Source: an uncultured Clostridia bacterium (lineage in GTDB: Bacteria > Bacillota > Clostridia > UBA1381). Taken from it: a stretch of DNA of 64,000 nt. Below the pieces are notes generated by a model, which worked only from the letters and a program-made list of their open reading frames with translations, had not been told where the DNA came from and ran no database searches. Position numbers and translations under genes: made by a program. The stretch covers positions 62,001-126,000 of the forward strand of contig CANRKO010000001.1 in the NCBI GenBank assembly GCA_947631235.1, written 5' to 3'. This document shows, piece by piece, positions 27,260 to 36,905 of this stretch (the stretch's first letter is position 1; every line of letters starts with the position of its first letter).

Positions 27260-27846
27260 TGGCTGTTCAGATTGTGTCTATACTTTTGTCCGCGCTCCTC
27301 ACGGAAAACTTCGTAATGGTGAAATTCCTCGGAATATGCCCGTTCCTCGGAGTGTCAAAAAAGACTGAAACGGCGTTTGGCATGGGTATGGCTGTAACGT
27401 TTGTAATGGCTCTCGCCTCGGCGTTTACGTGGCTCGCGAACAAGTTTCTGCTCATACCGTTCGGACTTGATTACTTACAGACGATACTGTTTATACTGAT
27501 TATTGCGGGACTTGTGCAGTTTGTGGAGATGTTTATAAAGAAGTCGCTGCCGTCGCTTTACAACGCGCTCGGAATTTACCTTCCGCTTATAACGACAAAC
27601 TGCGCGGTACTCGGCGTGACGCTGTTAAACGTGCAGAACTACGCGGACAGCTTTATATTCTCGCTGCTTAACGGAACGTTCTCGGCTCTCGGTTTCACGC
27701 TCGCGATAGTTTTAATGGCGGGTATAAGAGAGTATCTCGACGAGGACGCGGTGCCGGAATGTTTCCGCGGTTTCCCGATAGCCCTTTTGACGGCGGGACT
27801 TATGTCGATAGCGTTTATGGGCTTTTCGGGCTTTTCAATCGGTTAA
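27259..27846 (+). CDS. rnfA: Rnf subunit A
   Basis: [23 protein letters not shown]. Confidence 0.95.
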   Translation: MAVQIVSILLSALLTENFVMVKFLGICPFLGVSKKTETAFGMGMAVTFVMALASAFTWLANKFLLIPFGLDYLQTILFILIIAGLVQFVEMFIKKSLPSLYNALGIYLPLITTNCAVLGVTLLNVQNYADSFIFSLLNGTFSALGFTLAIVLMAGIREYLDEDAVPECFRGFPIALLTAGLMSIAFMGFSGFSIG

Positions 27847-27892
27847 ATCGGGAATGGATTGCAAAACGCAATTTGTGTAATGGAGGAATAAG

Positions 27893-28732
27893 ATGAACAC
27901 AGCAAATATAATTTCCGCGGTATGCGTGGTCGGCGGAACGGGTCTTTTGTTCGGACTTCTTCTCGCGTTTGCCGCGCACATATTCGCCGTCAAAAAGGAC
28001 GAACGTGCGGAGCGTATCACCGAGGTGCTGCCGGGCGCGAACTGCGGCTCGTGCGGCTACGCGGGCTGCTCGGCTTATGCGGAGGCGGTAGTGAACGAAG
28101 GCGCGCCGGTAAACGCCTGCACCGTCGGCAAATCGCCCGTGGCGCAGAAGATAGCCGAAATAATGGGCGTCGAGGCGGGCGAGGTACAGGAGGTCGTCGC
28201 ACGAGTAATGTGCGCCGGCGATAAAGCGTCCGTGGTGTACAAATTTGATTACAAGGGAATAAAAGACTGTGCCGCGGCGGCAAAATTTGCCGGAGGTGCC
28301 AAAAAATGCGAAAGCGGCTGTCTCGGTCTCGGTCACTGCGCGAACGTATGTCCGTTCGGCGCGATCAAGATAAAGAACGGCGTAGCCGTCGTTGACGACA
28401 CGCTTTGTCAGGCGTGCGGCAAATGTATAAAGGAATGTCCGAAACATATTATAAAGCTCGTGCCGAAAAATCAGCGTCACTGGGTTCTTTGCTCAAATCC
28501 CGAAATGGGAAAATTTGTCAATCAATACTGCAAAAAGGGTTGCATCGGCTGTAAATTATGCGAAAAGGAGTGTCATTTTGACGCTATACATGTGGTGGAC
28601 AATCATGCTATAATAGATTACGACAAATGCAAAAACTGCGGCTTGTGCGCGAAGAAGTGTCCGCGCGGCGTTATAATGTCCGTACCGCGTGAAAACGGCG
28701 CAAAAACGCAGGTTGTAACAACGGCTAACTAA
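27893..28732 (+). CDS. rnfB: Rnf subunit B
   Basis: LPGANCGSCGYAGCSAYAEAV plus C-terminal 4Fe-4S clusters. Confidence 0.95.
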   Translation: MNTANIISAVCVVGGTGLLFGLLLAFAAHIFAVKKDERAERITEVLPGANCGSCGYAGCSAYAEAVVNEGAPVNACTVGKSPVAQKIAEIMGVEAGEVQEVVARVMCAGDKASVVYKFDYKGIKDCAAAAKFAGGAKKCESGCLGLGHCANVCPFGAIKIKNGVAVVDDTLCQACGKCIKECPKHIIKLVPKNQRHWVLCSNPEMGKFVNQYCKKGCIGCKLCEKECHFDAIHVVDNHAIIDYDKCKNCGLCAKKCPRGVIMSVPRENGAKTQVVTTAN

Positions 28733-28846
28733 AGTTGTTTGTGACTTTAGCATAACATACATACAAAAAACTATATCAATTCGACAAAAATAAATTACCA
28801 TATAGAAAATTGTCTTGCGGTATGATACAATATATATTGCGGTTGA

Positions 28847-28864
28847 TTGTTAAATAATTATCAA
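28847..28864. promoter_or_regulatory. Candidate Rex operator upstream of the hydrogenase operon
   Basis: TTGTTAA ATAA TTATCAA, 13 of 14 arm positions match TTGTTAANNNNTTAACAA; just downstream of TACAAT (28826-28831). Confidence 0.6.
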
Positions 28865-28927
28865 TTCAATACGCAAAAATTAAAAATGTTGATTTTGTAT
28901 AACAATAATATATATGGAGGTTACAAA

Positions 28928-29422
28928 ATGGCTGAGAAGAAACAGACCGTTCCTTTCTCGGGAACAAAGGAGCAGGAAGAAAAGCTTATGCAGGTCATAG
29001 CCGAGCACAGAGACGACCCCGGCGCGACAATGCCGCTTTTGCAGAAGGCTCAGGAGATTTACGGCTATCTTCCGAGAGAAGTGCTTAAAAAAATCTCGGA
29101 CGAGACGATGATACCGCTTGAAAAGCTCTACGGCGTCGCGACGTTCTATTCGCAGTTCTCGCTGAACCCGAAGGGCAAGTACAGAATAAGCGTTTGTCTC
29201 GGTACGGCATGCTACGTAAAGGGCAGCGGCGACATTTACAATGCGCTTACCGAAAAGCTCAACATATCGGGCGGCGAATGTACGCCGGACGGTAAATTCT
29301 CGCTTGACGCGTGCCGCTGTGTGGGCGCGTGCGGACTTGCGCCGGTAATGCTTGTAAACGACGAGGTATACGGCAGACTAACCGTTGACGATGTTGACGA
29401 TATTCTTGCCAAGTATGAATAA
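28928..29422 (+). CDS. hydC: NuoE-like thioredoxin-fold [2Fe-2S] subunit of NAD-dependent hydrogenase (HydC type)
   Basis: CLGTACYVKGSGDI and DACRCVGACGLAPV. Confidence 0.92.
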   Translation: MAEKKQTVPFSGTKEQEEKLMQVIAEHRDDPGATMPLLQKAQEIYGYLPREVLKKISDETMIPLEKLYGVATFYSQFSLNPKGKYRISVCLGTACYVKGSGDIYNALTEKLNISGGECTPDGKFSLDACRCVGACGLAPVMLVNDEVYGRLTVDDVDDILAKYE

Positions 29423-29433
29423 GGAGGCGCGGT

Positions 29434-31272
29434 ATGATTACGATTGAACAGTTAAAGGAAATAAAGGAAAAGGCGCAGCAAACCACATCGAAACGCCGCG
29501 TTCACGTGTGCGGCGGTACGGGCTGCACGTCCTCGGGAAGTCCCGCGCTTATCGCGAAACTCGAGGAGGAAATAAAGAAAAACGGACTGGAAAATGAGGT
29601 TGAAATCGTAAAGACCGGCTGTTTCGGACTTTGCGCTTTGGGACCCATAATGATAGTACATCCGGAAAATCTGTTCTACTCCATGGTAAAGGAGGAGGAC
29701 ATTCCGAGAATAGTCGAGGAGCATTTGAAAAATGGTAACCCCGTAAAAGAATTGCTCTACGATGAGACGACGAAAGCCGACCACATACTTCCGCTTGAAG
29801 AAACGAATTTCTATAAGAAACAGCACAGAGTCGCGCTGCGCAACTGCGGCGAGATAAGCCCGGAGCATATCGAGCATTACATAGGCAAGGGCGGTTACGA
29901 GGCTCTTGCAAAGGTACTGACCGAGATGACGCCGGAGGAAGTAATACAGACGATTTACGACAGCGGACTTCGCGGACGCGGCGGCGCGGGTTTCCCGACG
30001 GGACTTAAATGGCGTTTCGCCGCCGCGAACGACGCGGATCAGAAGTACGTTTGCTGTAACGCCGACGAGGGCGACCCCGGCGCGTTCATGGATCGTTCGG
30101 TGCTTGAAGGCGACCCGCACGTTGTACTTGAAGCTATGGCGATCGCCGGCTACGCGATAGGCGCGACGCAGGGTTATATCTACGTCCGCGCGGAGTATCC
30201 GATAGCCGTTGAAAGACTGCAGATTGCAATCGGACAGGCGAGAGAACTCGGACTGTTGGGCGACAACATTTTCGGCACGGGCTTTAAGTTTGACATAGAG
30301 CTGCGTCTCGGTGCGGGCGCGTTCGTCTGCGGCGAGGAAACGGCGCTTATGACCTCGATAGAGGGTAACAGAGGTGAGCCGCGTTCACGCCCGCCGTTCC
30401 CCGCGCTTAAAGGTCTGTTCCAAAAACCGACCATACTCAACAACGTTGAAACGTACGCGAACGTGCCGCAAATCATTATGAACGGCGCGGACTGGTTCGC
30501 GTCGATGGGTACGGAAAAGTCGAAGGGTACGAAGGTATTCGCGCTCGGCGGCAAAATCAACAACACAGGTCTTGTCGAAGTACCCATGGGTACGACGCTG
30601 CGCGAGGTCGTTGAAGAAATCGGCGGCGGCGTGCCGAACGGCAAGAAGTTCAAGGCGGCACAGACCGGCGGACCGTCCGGCGGCTGTATACCGGCTGAAC
30701 ATCTCGACATCCCGATCGACTTCGACAACCTTACCGCGATAGGCTCTATGATGGGCAGCGGCGGACTTATCGTAATGGACGAGGACACCTGTATGGTTGA
30801 CATAGCCAAATTCTTCCTCGAATTTACCGTTGACGAAAGCTGCGGCAAATGTACGCCGTGCCGCGTCGGTACGAGAAGAATGCTTGAAATCCTCACGAAG
30901 ATAACGAAGGGTCAGGCGACGATGGACGACCTTGACAAGCTGGAGGAGTTGTGCGAACATCTTCACTCAAACTCGCTTTGCGCTCTCGGTCAGACCGCGC
31001 CGAACCCCGTAATATCGACGCTCAAATATTTCCGCGACGAGTACATAGCCCACATCGTGGACAAGAAGTGTCCGGCGGGCGTATGTAAAGACCTTCTCCA
31101 ATACAAGATTGACGAGGAGAAGTGTAAGGGCTGCACACTTTGCGCGAGAAACTGCCCTGTCGGAGCGATTTCCGGCACGGTCAAGGAGCCGCACACGATA
31201 GATCCAGAAAAGTGTATAAAGTGCGGCGCATGTATGGAGAAATGCCGTTTTGGCGCTATATATAAGGAGTAA
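29434..31272 (+). CDS. hydB: NuoF-like flavoprotein subunit of NAD-dependent hydrogenase (HydB type)
   Basis: GRGGAGFPTGLKWRF, NADEGDPGAFMDR, SCGKCTPCRVGT, C-terminal 2x[4Fe-4S]. Confidence 0.93.
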   Translation: MITIEQLKEIKEKAQQTTSKRRVHVCGGTGCTSSGSPALIAKLEEEIKKNGLENEVEIVKTGCFGLCALGPIMIVHPENLFYSMVKEEDIPRIVEEHLKNGNPVKELLYDETTKADHILPLEETNFYKKQHRVALRNCGEISPEHIEHYIGKGGYEALAKVLTEMTPEEVIQTIYDSGLRGRGGAGFPTGLKWRFAAANDADQKYVCCNADEGDPGAFMDRSVLEGDPHVVLEAMAIAGYAIGATQGYIYVRAEYPIAVERLQIAIGQARELGLLGDNIFGTGFKFDIELRLGAGAFVCGEETALMTSIEGNRGEPRSRPPFPALKGLFQKPTILNNVETYANVPQIIMNGADWFASMGTEKSKGTKVFALGGKINNTGLVEVPMGTTLREVVEEIGGGVPNGKKFKAAQTGGPSGGCIPAEHLDIPIDFDNLTAIGSMMGSGGLIVMDEDTCMVDIAKFFLEFTVDESCGKCTPCRVGTRRMLEILTKITKGQATMDDLDKLEELCEHLHSNSLCALGQTAPNPVISTLKYFRDEYIAHIVDKKCPAGVCKDLLQYKIDEEKCKGCTLCARNCPVGAISGTVKEPHTIDPEKCIKCGACMEKCRFGAIYKE

Positions 31273-31287
31273 GAAGGAGAGAGGACA

Positions 31288-33030
31288 ATGGCTAATATTA
31301 ATCTTAAAATAAACGGTTTAGATGTCAGCGCTCCCGAAGGCTCGACGGTTCTGGAGGCTGCAAGACACGCGGGAATAAAAATTCCGACGCTGTGTTATCT
31401 TAAAGAAATAAACGAAATCGGCGCGTGCCGTATGTGCGTAGTCGAGGTAAAGGGCGCGAGAAATCTCGTCGCCGCGTGCGTGTACCCGATAACGGAGGGT
31501 ATGGAAGTGTTCACAAACACACCGAAACTTATCGAGTCGAGAAAGAGAACGCTCCAACTTCTTCTTTCAAACCATGAAAAGAAGTGTCTTTCATGCGTAA
31601 GAAGCGGAAAGTGCGAGTTGCAGGAGCTTTGCACGGAGTACGGCGTCGAGGACGAAAACTATTTCGCGGGCGAACAGCAGCATTTTGAACCGGACACAAG
31701 TGCGCCGCATATGGTTCGCGACAACAACAAATGTATACTTTGCCGCCGCTGTGTTGCGGTGTGCGAGAAGGTTCAGGGCGTCGCCGTAATAGGCCCGAAT
31801 AACCGAGGTTTTGCGACGTCGATAGGCTGCGCGTTCGAGTCCGACCTTGCCGACACAAGCTGCGTAAACTGCGGTCAGTGTATCGCGGCGTGCCCGGTGG
31901 GCGCACTGTACGAAAAGGACAATACCGACGACGTACTCGCCGCTATAAACGACAGCGAAAAGCATGTCGTTGTACAGACTGCTCCGGCTGTCCGCGCCGC
32001 GCTCGGCGAGGAATTCGGTTACCCGATGGGTACGGACGTTGAGGGCAAAATGGCTGCCGCGCTTAGGAGAATAGGCTTTGACAAGGTGTTTGACACAAAC
32101 TTCGGCGCAGACCTCACGATCATGGAGGAGGCGAACGAGTTTATAGAGAGAGTGCAAAACGGCGGCGTGCTGCCGATGATAACGTCATGCTCGCCCGGCT
32201 GGGTAAAGTACTGCGAGCATTACTACCCCGATCAGCTTTCTCACCTTTCAAGCTGCAAATCGCCGCAGCAGATGTTCGGTGCGGTTACAAAGACGTATTA
32301 CGCGGAAAAAATGGGTATAGATCCCAAGAATATAGTATGTGTGAGCGTTATGCCGTGTACGGCGAAGAAGTTTGAGATAAACAGAGACGACCAGGACGCG
32401 GCGGGTATGCCCGATGTTGACATTTCAATCACAACGCGCGAGCTTGCGCGTCTTATCCGCAAGTGCGGCATCGACTTTAACATTCTGCCCGACGAGGGCT
32501 TTGACGACCCGCTTGGCGAGAGCAGCGGCGCGGGCGTAATATTCGGCGCGACGGGCGGTGTTATGGAGGCTGCGCTCCGCACGGCTGTGGAAAAGCTGAC
32601 GGGCGAGGAACTTCAAAAGCTTGACTTTACCGAGGTTCGCGGCACGGACGGTATAAAAGAGACGACCTACACCGTCGGCGGCAAGGAGGTAAAGGTTGCC
32701 GTTGCGTCGGGACTTAACAACGCGCGCGTGATTATGGATAAGATCCGTGCCGGCGAGGCAGACTATCACTTTGTCGAGATAATGTGCTGCGAGGGCGGAT
32801 GCGTAAACGGCGGCGGTCAGCCGCAGGTACACGCGGACGTAAGGAACTTCACCGACGTTAAGGCGCTCCGCGCAAAAGCGCTCTACAACAACGACACGGC
32901 TAAGACGATAAGAAAGTCGCACGAGAACCCCTCAATCAAAAAACTGTACGAGGAATATCTCGGCGAACCGGGAAGTGAAAGGGCTCACCACCTGCTCCAT
33001 ACGTCTTACGTGGAGAGAACGATAAACTGA
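31288..33030 (+). CDS. hydA: [FeFe] hydrogenase catalytic subunit, group A
   Basis: H-cluster motifs TSCSPGWVKYCE, MPCTAKKFE, EIMCCEGGCVNGGGQP; N-terminal 2Fe-2S and 4Fe-4S domains. Confidence 0.95.
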   Translation: MANINLKINGLDVSAPEGSTVLEAARHAGIKIPTLCYLKEINEIGACRMCVVEVKGARNLVAACVYPITEGMEVFTNTPKLIESRKRTLQLLLSNHEKKCLSCVRSGKCELQELCTEYGVEDENYFAGEQQHFEPDTSAPHMVRDNNKCILCRRCVAVCEKVQGVAVIGPNNRGFATSIGCAFESDLADTSCVNCGQCIAACPVGALYEKDNTDDVLAAINDSEKHVVVQTAPAVRAALGEEFGYPMGTDVEGKMAAALRRIGFDKVFDTNFGADLTIMEEANEFIERVQNGGVLPMITSCSPGWVKYCEHYYPDQLSHLSSCKSPQQMFGAVTKTYYAEKMGIDPKNIVCVSVMPCTAKKFEINRDDQDAAGMPDVDISITTRELARLIRKCGIDFNILPDEGFDDPLGESSGAGVIFGATGGVMEAALRTAVEKLTGEELQKLDFTEVRGTDGIKETTYTVGGKEVKVAVASGLNNARVIMDKIRAGEADYHFVEIMCCEGGCVNGGGQPQVHADVRNFTDVKALRAKALYNNDTAKTIRKSHENPSIKKLYEEYLGEPGSERAHHLLHTSYVERTIN

Positions 33031-33043
33031 TTTTAACCGAAAG

Positions 33044-33075
33044 CAAAGGGGCTTTGCCTAAAGCCCCTTGTTTTT
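33044..33075 (+). terminator. Terminator between hydA and hydE
   Basis: AAAGGGGCTTTGCCTAAAGCCCCTTGTTTTTG. Confidence 0.8.
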
Positions 33076-33101
33076 GTATGGCACGCAAGGGAGTGGTAAG
33101 C

Positions 33102-34145
33102 ATGACAACGGAAAATCTCATAGAAAAGCTGTCGGACACGCATACCCTCATGCTTGACGAGTACGCGTACCTCATAGAAAACCGCGACGAAAACGCGGCG
33201 CGTATGCTTGCCGAAAGGGCGGTTAAAATACGTAAGGAGATTTACGGCACTGACGTTTTTGTGCGCGGACTTATCGAGGTAAGCAACATCTGTAAAAACG
33301 ACTGCCTTTACTGCGGCATACGCAAAAGCAATACTTTATGCGACCGCTACAGATTAAGCGCGGACGAAATACTCGACTGCGCCGACGAGGGGTACGCGCT
33401 CGGTTTTCGCACATTTGTACTGCAGGGCGGCGAGGACGGTTACTATACCGACGACTTGCTTGAAGAAATCATAAAAAGCATAAAACGAAAATATCCCGAC
33501 TGCGCGGTAACGCTGTCGCTCGGCGAGAGAAGTCGCGAAAGCTACAAACGCCTGTTCGACGCGGGCGCGGACAGGTATCTCCTGCGTCACGAAACGGCTG
33601 ACAGAGAGCATTACGAAAAGCTGCACCCAAGCGAAATGTCGTTTGAAAACCGTATGCGCTGCCTTAAAAATCTGCGCGAAACAGGTTATCAAGTCGGCTG
33701 CGGATTTATGGTTGGTTCGCCGTACCAGACCGCGCGGACAATAGCCGAGGACTTAAAATTCATAGAGGAATTTAAGCCGGATATGTGCGGCATAGGGCCT
33801 TTCGTTCCGCACGGCGCGACGCCGTTCGCAAACGAAAAGGGCGGAACGGTTGAACTTACGTGTTACCTTTTGTCGGTAATACGGCTCATATACCCGCCTG
33901 TGCTGTTGCCGGCGACGACGGCTCTCGGCACGATCCACCCTATGGGGCGCGAAATGGGAATACAGTCGGGCGCGAACGTCGTAATGCCGAACTTGTCGCC
34001 GACGGCTGTACGGAAAAAGTACGGGCTTTACGACAACAAGATATGCACGGGCGAGGAGAGCGCCGAGTGCGTCGCGTGTTTAAAGCAAAGAATGAAATCA
34101 ATCGGATACGAGATAGTTACGGACAGAGGAGACATAAGAAAATGA
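33102..34145 (+). CDS. hydE: [FeFe] hydrogenase maturase, radical SAM HydE
   Basis: EVSNICKNDCLYCGIR CxxxCxxC; neighbours HydG and HydF. Confidence 0.93.
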   Translation: MTTENLIEKLSDTHTLMLDEYAYLIENRDENAARMLAERAVKIRKEIYGTDVFVRGLIEVSNICKNDCLYCGIRKSNTLCDRYRLSADEILDCADEGYALGFRTFVLQGGEDGYYTDDLLEEIIKSIKRKYPDCAVTLSLGERSRESYKRLFDAGADRYLLRHETADREHYEKLHPSEMSFENRMRCLKNLRETGYQVGCGFMVGSPYQTARTIAEDLKFIEEFKPDMCGIGPFVPHGATPFANEKGGTVELTCYLLSVIRLIYPPVLLPATTALGTIHPMGREMGIQSGANVVMPNLSPTAVRKKYGLYDNKICTGEESAECVACLKQRMKSIGYEIVTDRGDIRK

Positions 34146-35593
34146 GAATAGAATACAACCCGAAGTCATACAAGGCGGAGGAATTTATAAACGACGAGGA
34201 AATCCGCGCGACGCTTGAATACGCCGAGGCGAACAAGAACAACGCGGAGCTTATAGACGAGATAATAGAGAAGGCGCGACCCGTAAAGACCGAAAAGGGC
34301 TGCGTGTGCCGCGGTCTTACGCACCGCGAGGCGTCGGTTCTGTTGGCATGCGAAATACCCGAAAAAATAGAAAAGATTTACGCCGTCGCGGAGGAAATAA
34401 AGCTTGCGTTCTACGGCAACAGAATAGTCATATTCGCGCCGCTTTACCTTTCCAACTACTGCGTGAACGGCTGCCTGTACTGCCCGTACCACCAAAAGAA
34501 CAAGACGATACCGCGCAAAAAGCTGACGCAGGAGGAGGTCAAGGCGGAGGTTATCGCGCTGCAGGACATGGGACACAAGCGCCTTGCGATTGAAGCGGGC
34601 GAAGACCCTGTAAACAACCCGATAGAGTACATTTTGGACTGCATTAAAACCATTTACAGTGTACATCACAAAAACGGTGACATTCGCCGCGTGAACGTGA
34701 ACATCGCCGCGACGACCGTTGAAAATTACCGCAAGCTGAAGGATGCGGGCATAGGCACGTATATTCTGTTCCAGGAAACGTACCACAAGGAGAGCTATTT
34801 AAGGCTCCACCCGACAGGCCCCAAGCACGACTACGCGTACCATACCGAGGCTATGGACAGAGCGATGGAGGGCGGTATCGACGACGTGGGTCTGGGCGTT
34901 TTGTTCGGGCTTGAAATGTACAAGTACGAGTTCGCCGGACTTATAATGCACGCGGAGCATCTCGAGGCTGTGCACGGCGTGGGTCCTCACACGATAAGCG
35001 TGCCGCGCGTTAAGCATGCCGACGACATTGACCCCGACGAGTTCGACAACGGTATCGACGACGAAACGTTCGCGAAAATCACGGCTTGCATACGTCTTGC
35101 CGTGCCGTACACGGGCATGATCATTTCGACGCGCGAAACGGAGGAGGTGCGCTCAAAGCTTTTGCGGCTCGGTATTTCACAGGTAAGCGGCGGCTCGCGT
35201 ACGTCGGTAGGCGGCTACACCGAGGAGGAACGCCCGCACGACACGGAGCAGTTTGACGTTTCCGACTGCCGTTCGCTCGACGAGGTCGTCAGGTGGCTCA
35301 TGGAAAACGGACACATTCCGTCGTTCTGCACCGCCTGCTACCGCGAAGGACGCACCGGCGACCGCTTTATGTCGCTGTGCAAGAGCGGACAGATATTAAA
35401 CTGCTGCCACCCAAACGCGCTTATGACGCTTACGGAGTACCTCGTTGACTACGCGTCCGAGGAAACGAAAAAGGTCGGCTACGCGCTTATCGAAAAGGAA
35501 CTTGACCGCATACCGAACGACAAAGTACGCGAAATCGCGCGTAAAAACATAGACGATATACGCAACTCAAACAGGCGCGATTTCAGATTTTAG
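34142..35593 (+). CDS. hydG: [FeFe] hydrogenase maturase, radical SAM HydG
   Basis: LYLSNYCVNGCLYCPYHQKN; starts in ATGA overlap with hydE; C-terminal CTACYREGRTGDRFM. Confidence 0.93.
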   Translation: MRIEYNPKSYKAEEFINDEEIRATLEYAEANKNNAELIDEIIEKARPVKTEKGCVCRGLTHREASVLLACEIPEKIEKIYAVAEEIKLAFYGNRIVIFAPLYLSNYCVNGCLYCPYHQKNKTIPRKKLTQEEVKAEVIALQDMGHKRLAIEAGEDPVNNPIEYILDCIKTIYSVHHKNGDIRRVNVNIAATTVENYRKLKDAGIGTYILFQETYHKESYLRLHPTGPKHDYAYHTEAMDRAMEGGIDDVGLGVLFGLEMYKYEFAGLIMHAEHLEAVHGVGPHTISVPRVKHADDIDPDEFDNGIDDETFAKITACIRLAVPYTGMIISTRETEEVRSKLLRLGISQVSGGSRTSVGGYTEEERPHDTEQFDVSDCRSLDEVVRWLMENGHIPSFCTACYREGRTGDRFMSLCKSGQILNCCHPNALMTLTEYLVDYASEETKKVGYALIEKELDRIPNDKVREIARKNIDDIRNSNRRDFRF

Positions 35594-35601
35594 GTGATAA
35601 T

Positions 35602-36804
35602 ATGAGTTTGAACGAAACAGTCTCGGCGGAAAGAGTGCATATAGCGTTTTTCGGTATGAGAAACGCGGGCAAGTCGAGCCTTGTAAACGCCGTGACGAAC
35701 CAGGAAATGTCGGTCGTGTCGGAAGTTAAAGGCACGACGACCGACCCCGTTAAAAAATCTATGGAGTTACTGCCGATAGGGCCTGTCGTGATAATCGACA
35801 CGCCCGGTCTCGACGACGAGGGCGAACTCGGCGAAAAGCGCGTAAAGCGGGCTAGGGAAGTACTCGCGAAAACGGACGTCGCCGTACTCGTCGTTGATGC
35901 GCAGAGAGGTCTTTCCGACGCGGACAGGGAGTTTATACGCGAGCTTGGGGACAGTAAAGTTCCGTACATCACGGCGTACACAAAGTCCGATTTGCCGCAC
36001 GATATGAGGACACTAAAAGACAATGAAATATACGTCAGTATATTCGACAAACAGAGCGTTGACGCGCTCAAAAACATGATTGCGCGTCTCGGCAGGGGGA
36101 CACTAAACGACAAGCGCATCGTCGCCGATTTGCTTACCGAAGGCGACACGGCTGTGCTTGTGATACCCGTTGACGCAGCCGCGCCGAAGGGCAGAATAAT
36201 TCTCCCGCAGCAGCAAACGCTCCGCGAAATACTCGACTCGCACTGCGCCGCGATTTGCTGTCAGCCTGAGGAACTTTCGGGGACACTAAAATCACTCGCG
36301 AAAAAACCGCGCATAGTCATAACCGACTCGCAGGCGTTTAAAGCCGTCGCGGCTGACGTTCCCGACGACATTTTGCTCACATCGTTCTCGATACTGTTCG
36401 CGCGGTATAAGGGCGACCTCGCCGAACTCGTAAAGGGCGCGGTACGGCTTTCAAAACTTCGTGACGGCGACAGGGTACTTATAAGCGAGGGCTGCACGCA
36501 CCACCGCCAGTGCGGCGACATAGGCACGGAGAAGATACCCGCGTGGATAGAAAAATTTACGGGCGCGAGCCCCGAGTATTCGTTTACCTCGGGCGGCGGT
36601 TTCGGAGAAAATTTGGAGGACTACAAGCTGATAATACATTGCGGCGGCTGCATGCTCAACGAAAAGGAGATGAAACGCCGCATATCCGATGCGAAAAGAG
36701 CCGGCGTGCCAATCGTAAATTACGGCGTGGCGATAGCGCATATGCACGGCATTTTAAAGCGCAGTCTCGCGCCGTTCCCCGACATAGCGAAATTACTCCC
36801 TTAA
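35602..36804 (+). CDS. hydF: [FeFe] hydrogenase maturation GTPase HydF
   Basis: GMRNAGKSSLVNAV Walker A, DTPGLDDEG, C-terminal CTHHRQCGDIG and HCGGCM. Confidence 0.95.
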   Translation: MSLNETVSAERVHIAFFGMRNAGKSSLVNAVTNQEMSVVSEVKGTTTDPVKKSMELLPIGPVVIIDTPGLDDEGELGEKRVKRAREVLAKTDVAVLVVDAQRGLSDADREFIRELGDSKVPYITAYTKSDLPHDMRTLKDNEIYVSIFDKQSVDALKNMIARLGRGTLNDKRIVADLLTEGDTAVLVIPVDAAAPKGRIILPQQQTLREILDSHCAAICCQPEELSGTLKSLAKKPRIVITDSQAFKAVAADVPDDILLTSFSILFARYKGDLAELVKGAVRLSKLRDGDRVLISEGCTHHRQCGDIGTEKIPAWIEKFTGASPEYSFTSGGGFGENLEDYKLIIHCGGCMLNEKEMKRRISDAKRAGVPIVNYGVAIAHMHGILKRSLAPFPDIAKLLP

Positions 36805-36905
36805 ATAAGGGAGTTTTTCTTTTTATCCGACAAATATATTGAATATCGGAAAATATTGTGATACAATAAATATAACTGTGATTATACATTCGGAGGTGGA
36901 CGAAT

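Noticed and set aside
33054-33101. Upstream extension of hydE (MPKAPCFCMARKGVVS)
   Set aside because: This stretch overlaps the terminator after hydA; the ATG at 33102 matches the HydE N-terminus better.
33860-34141. Upstream part of the 577-aa ORF containing HydG
   Set aside because: Out-of-frame reading of hydE; the real HydG start is the ATG in the ATGA overlap at 34142.
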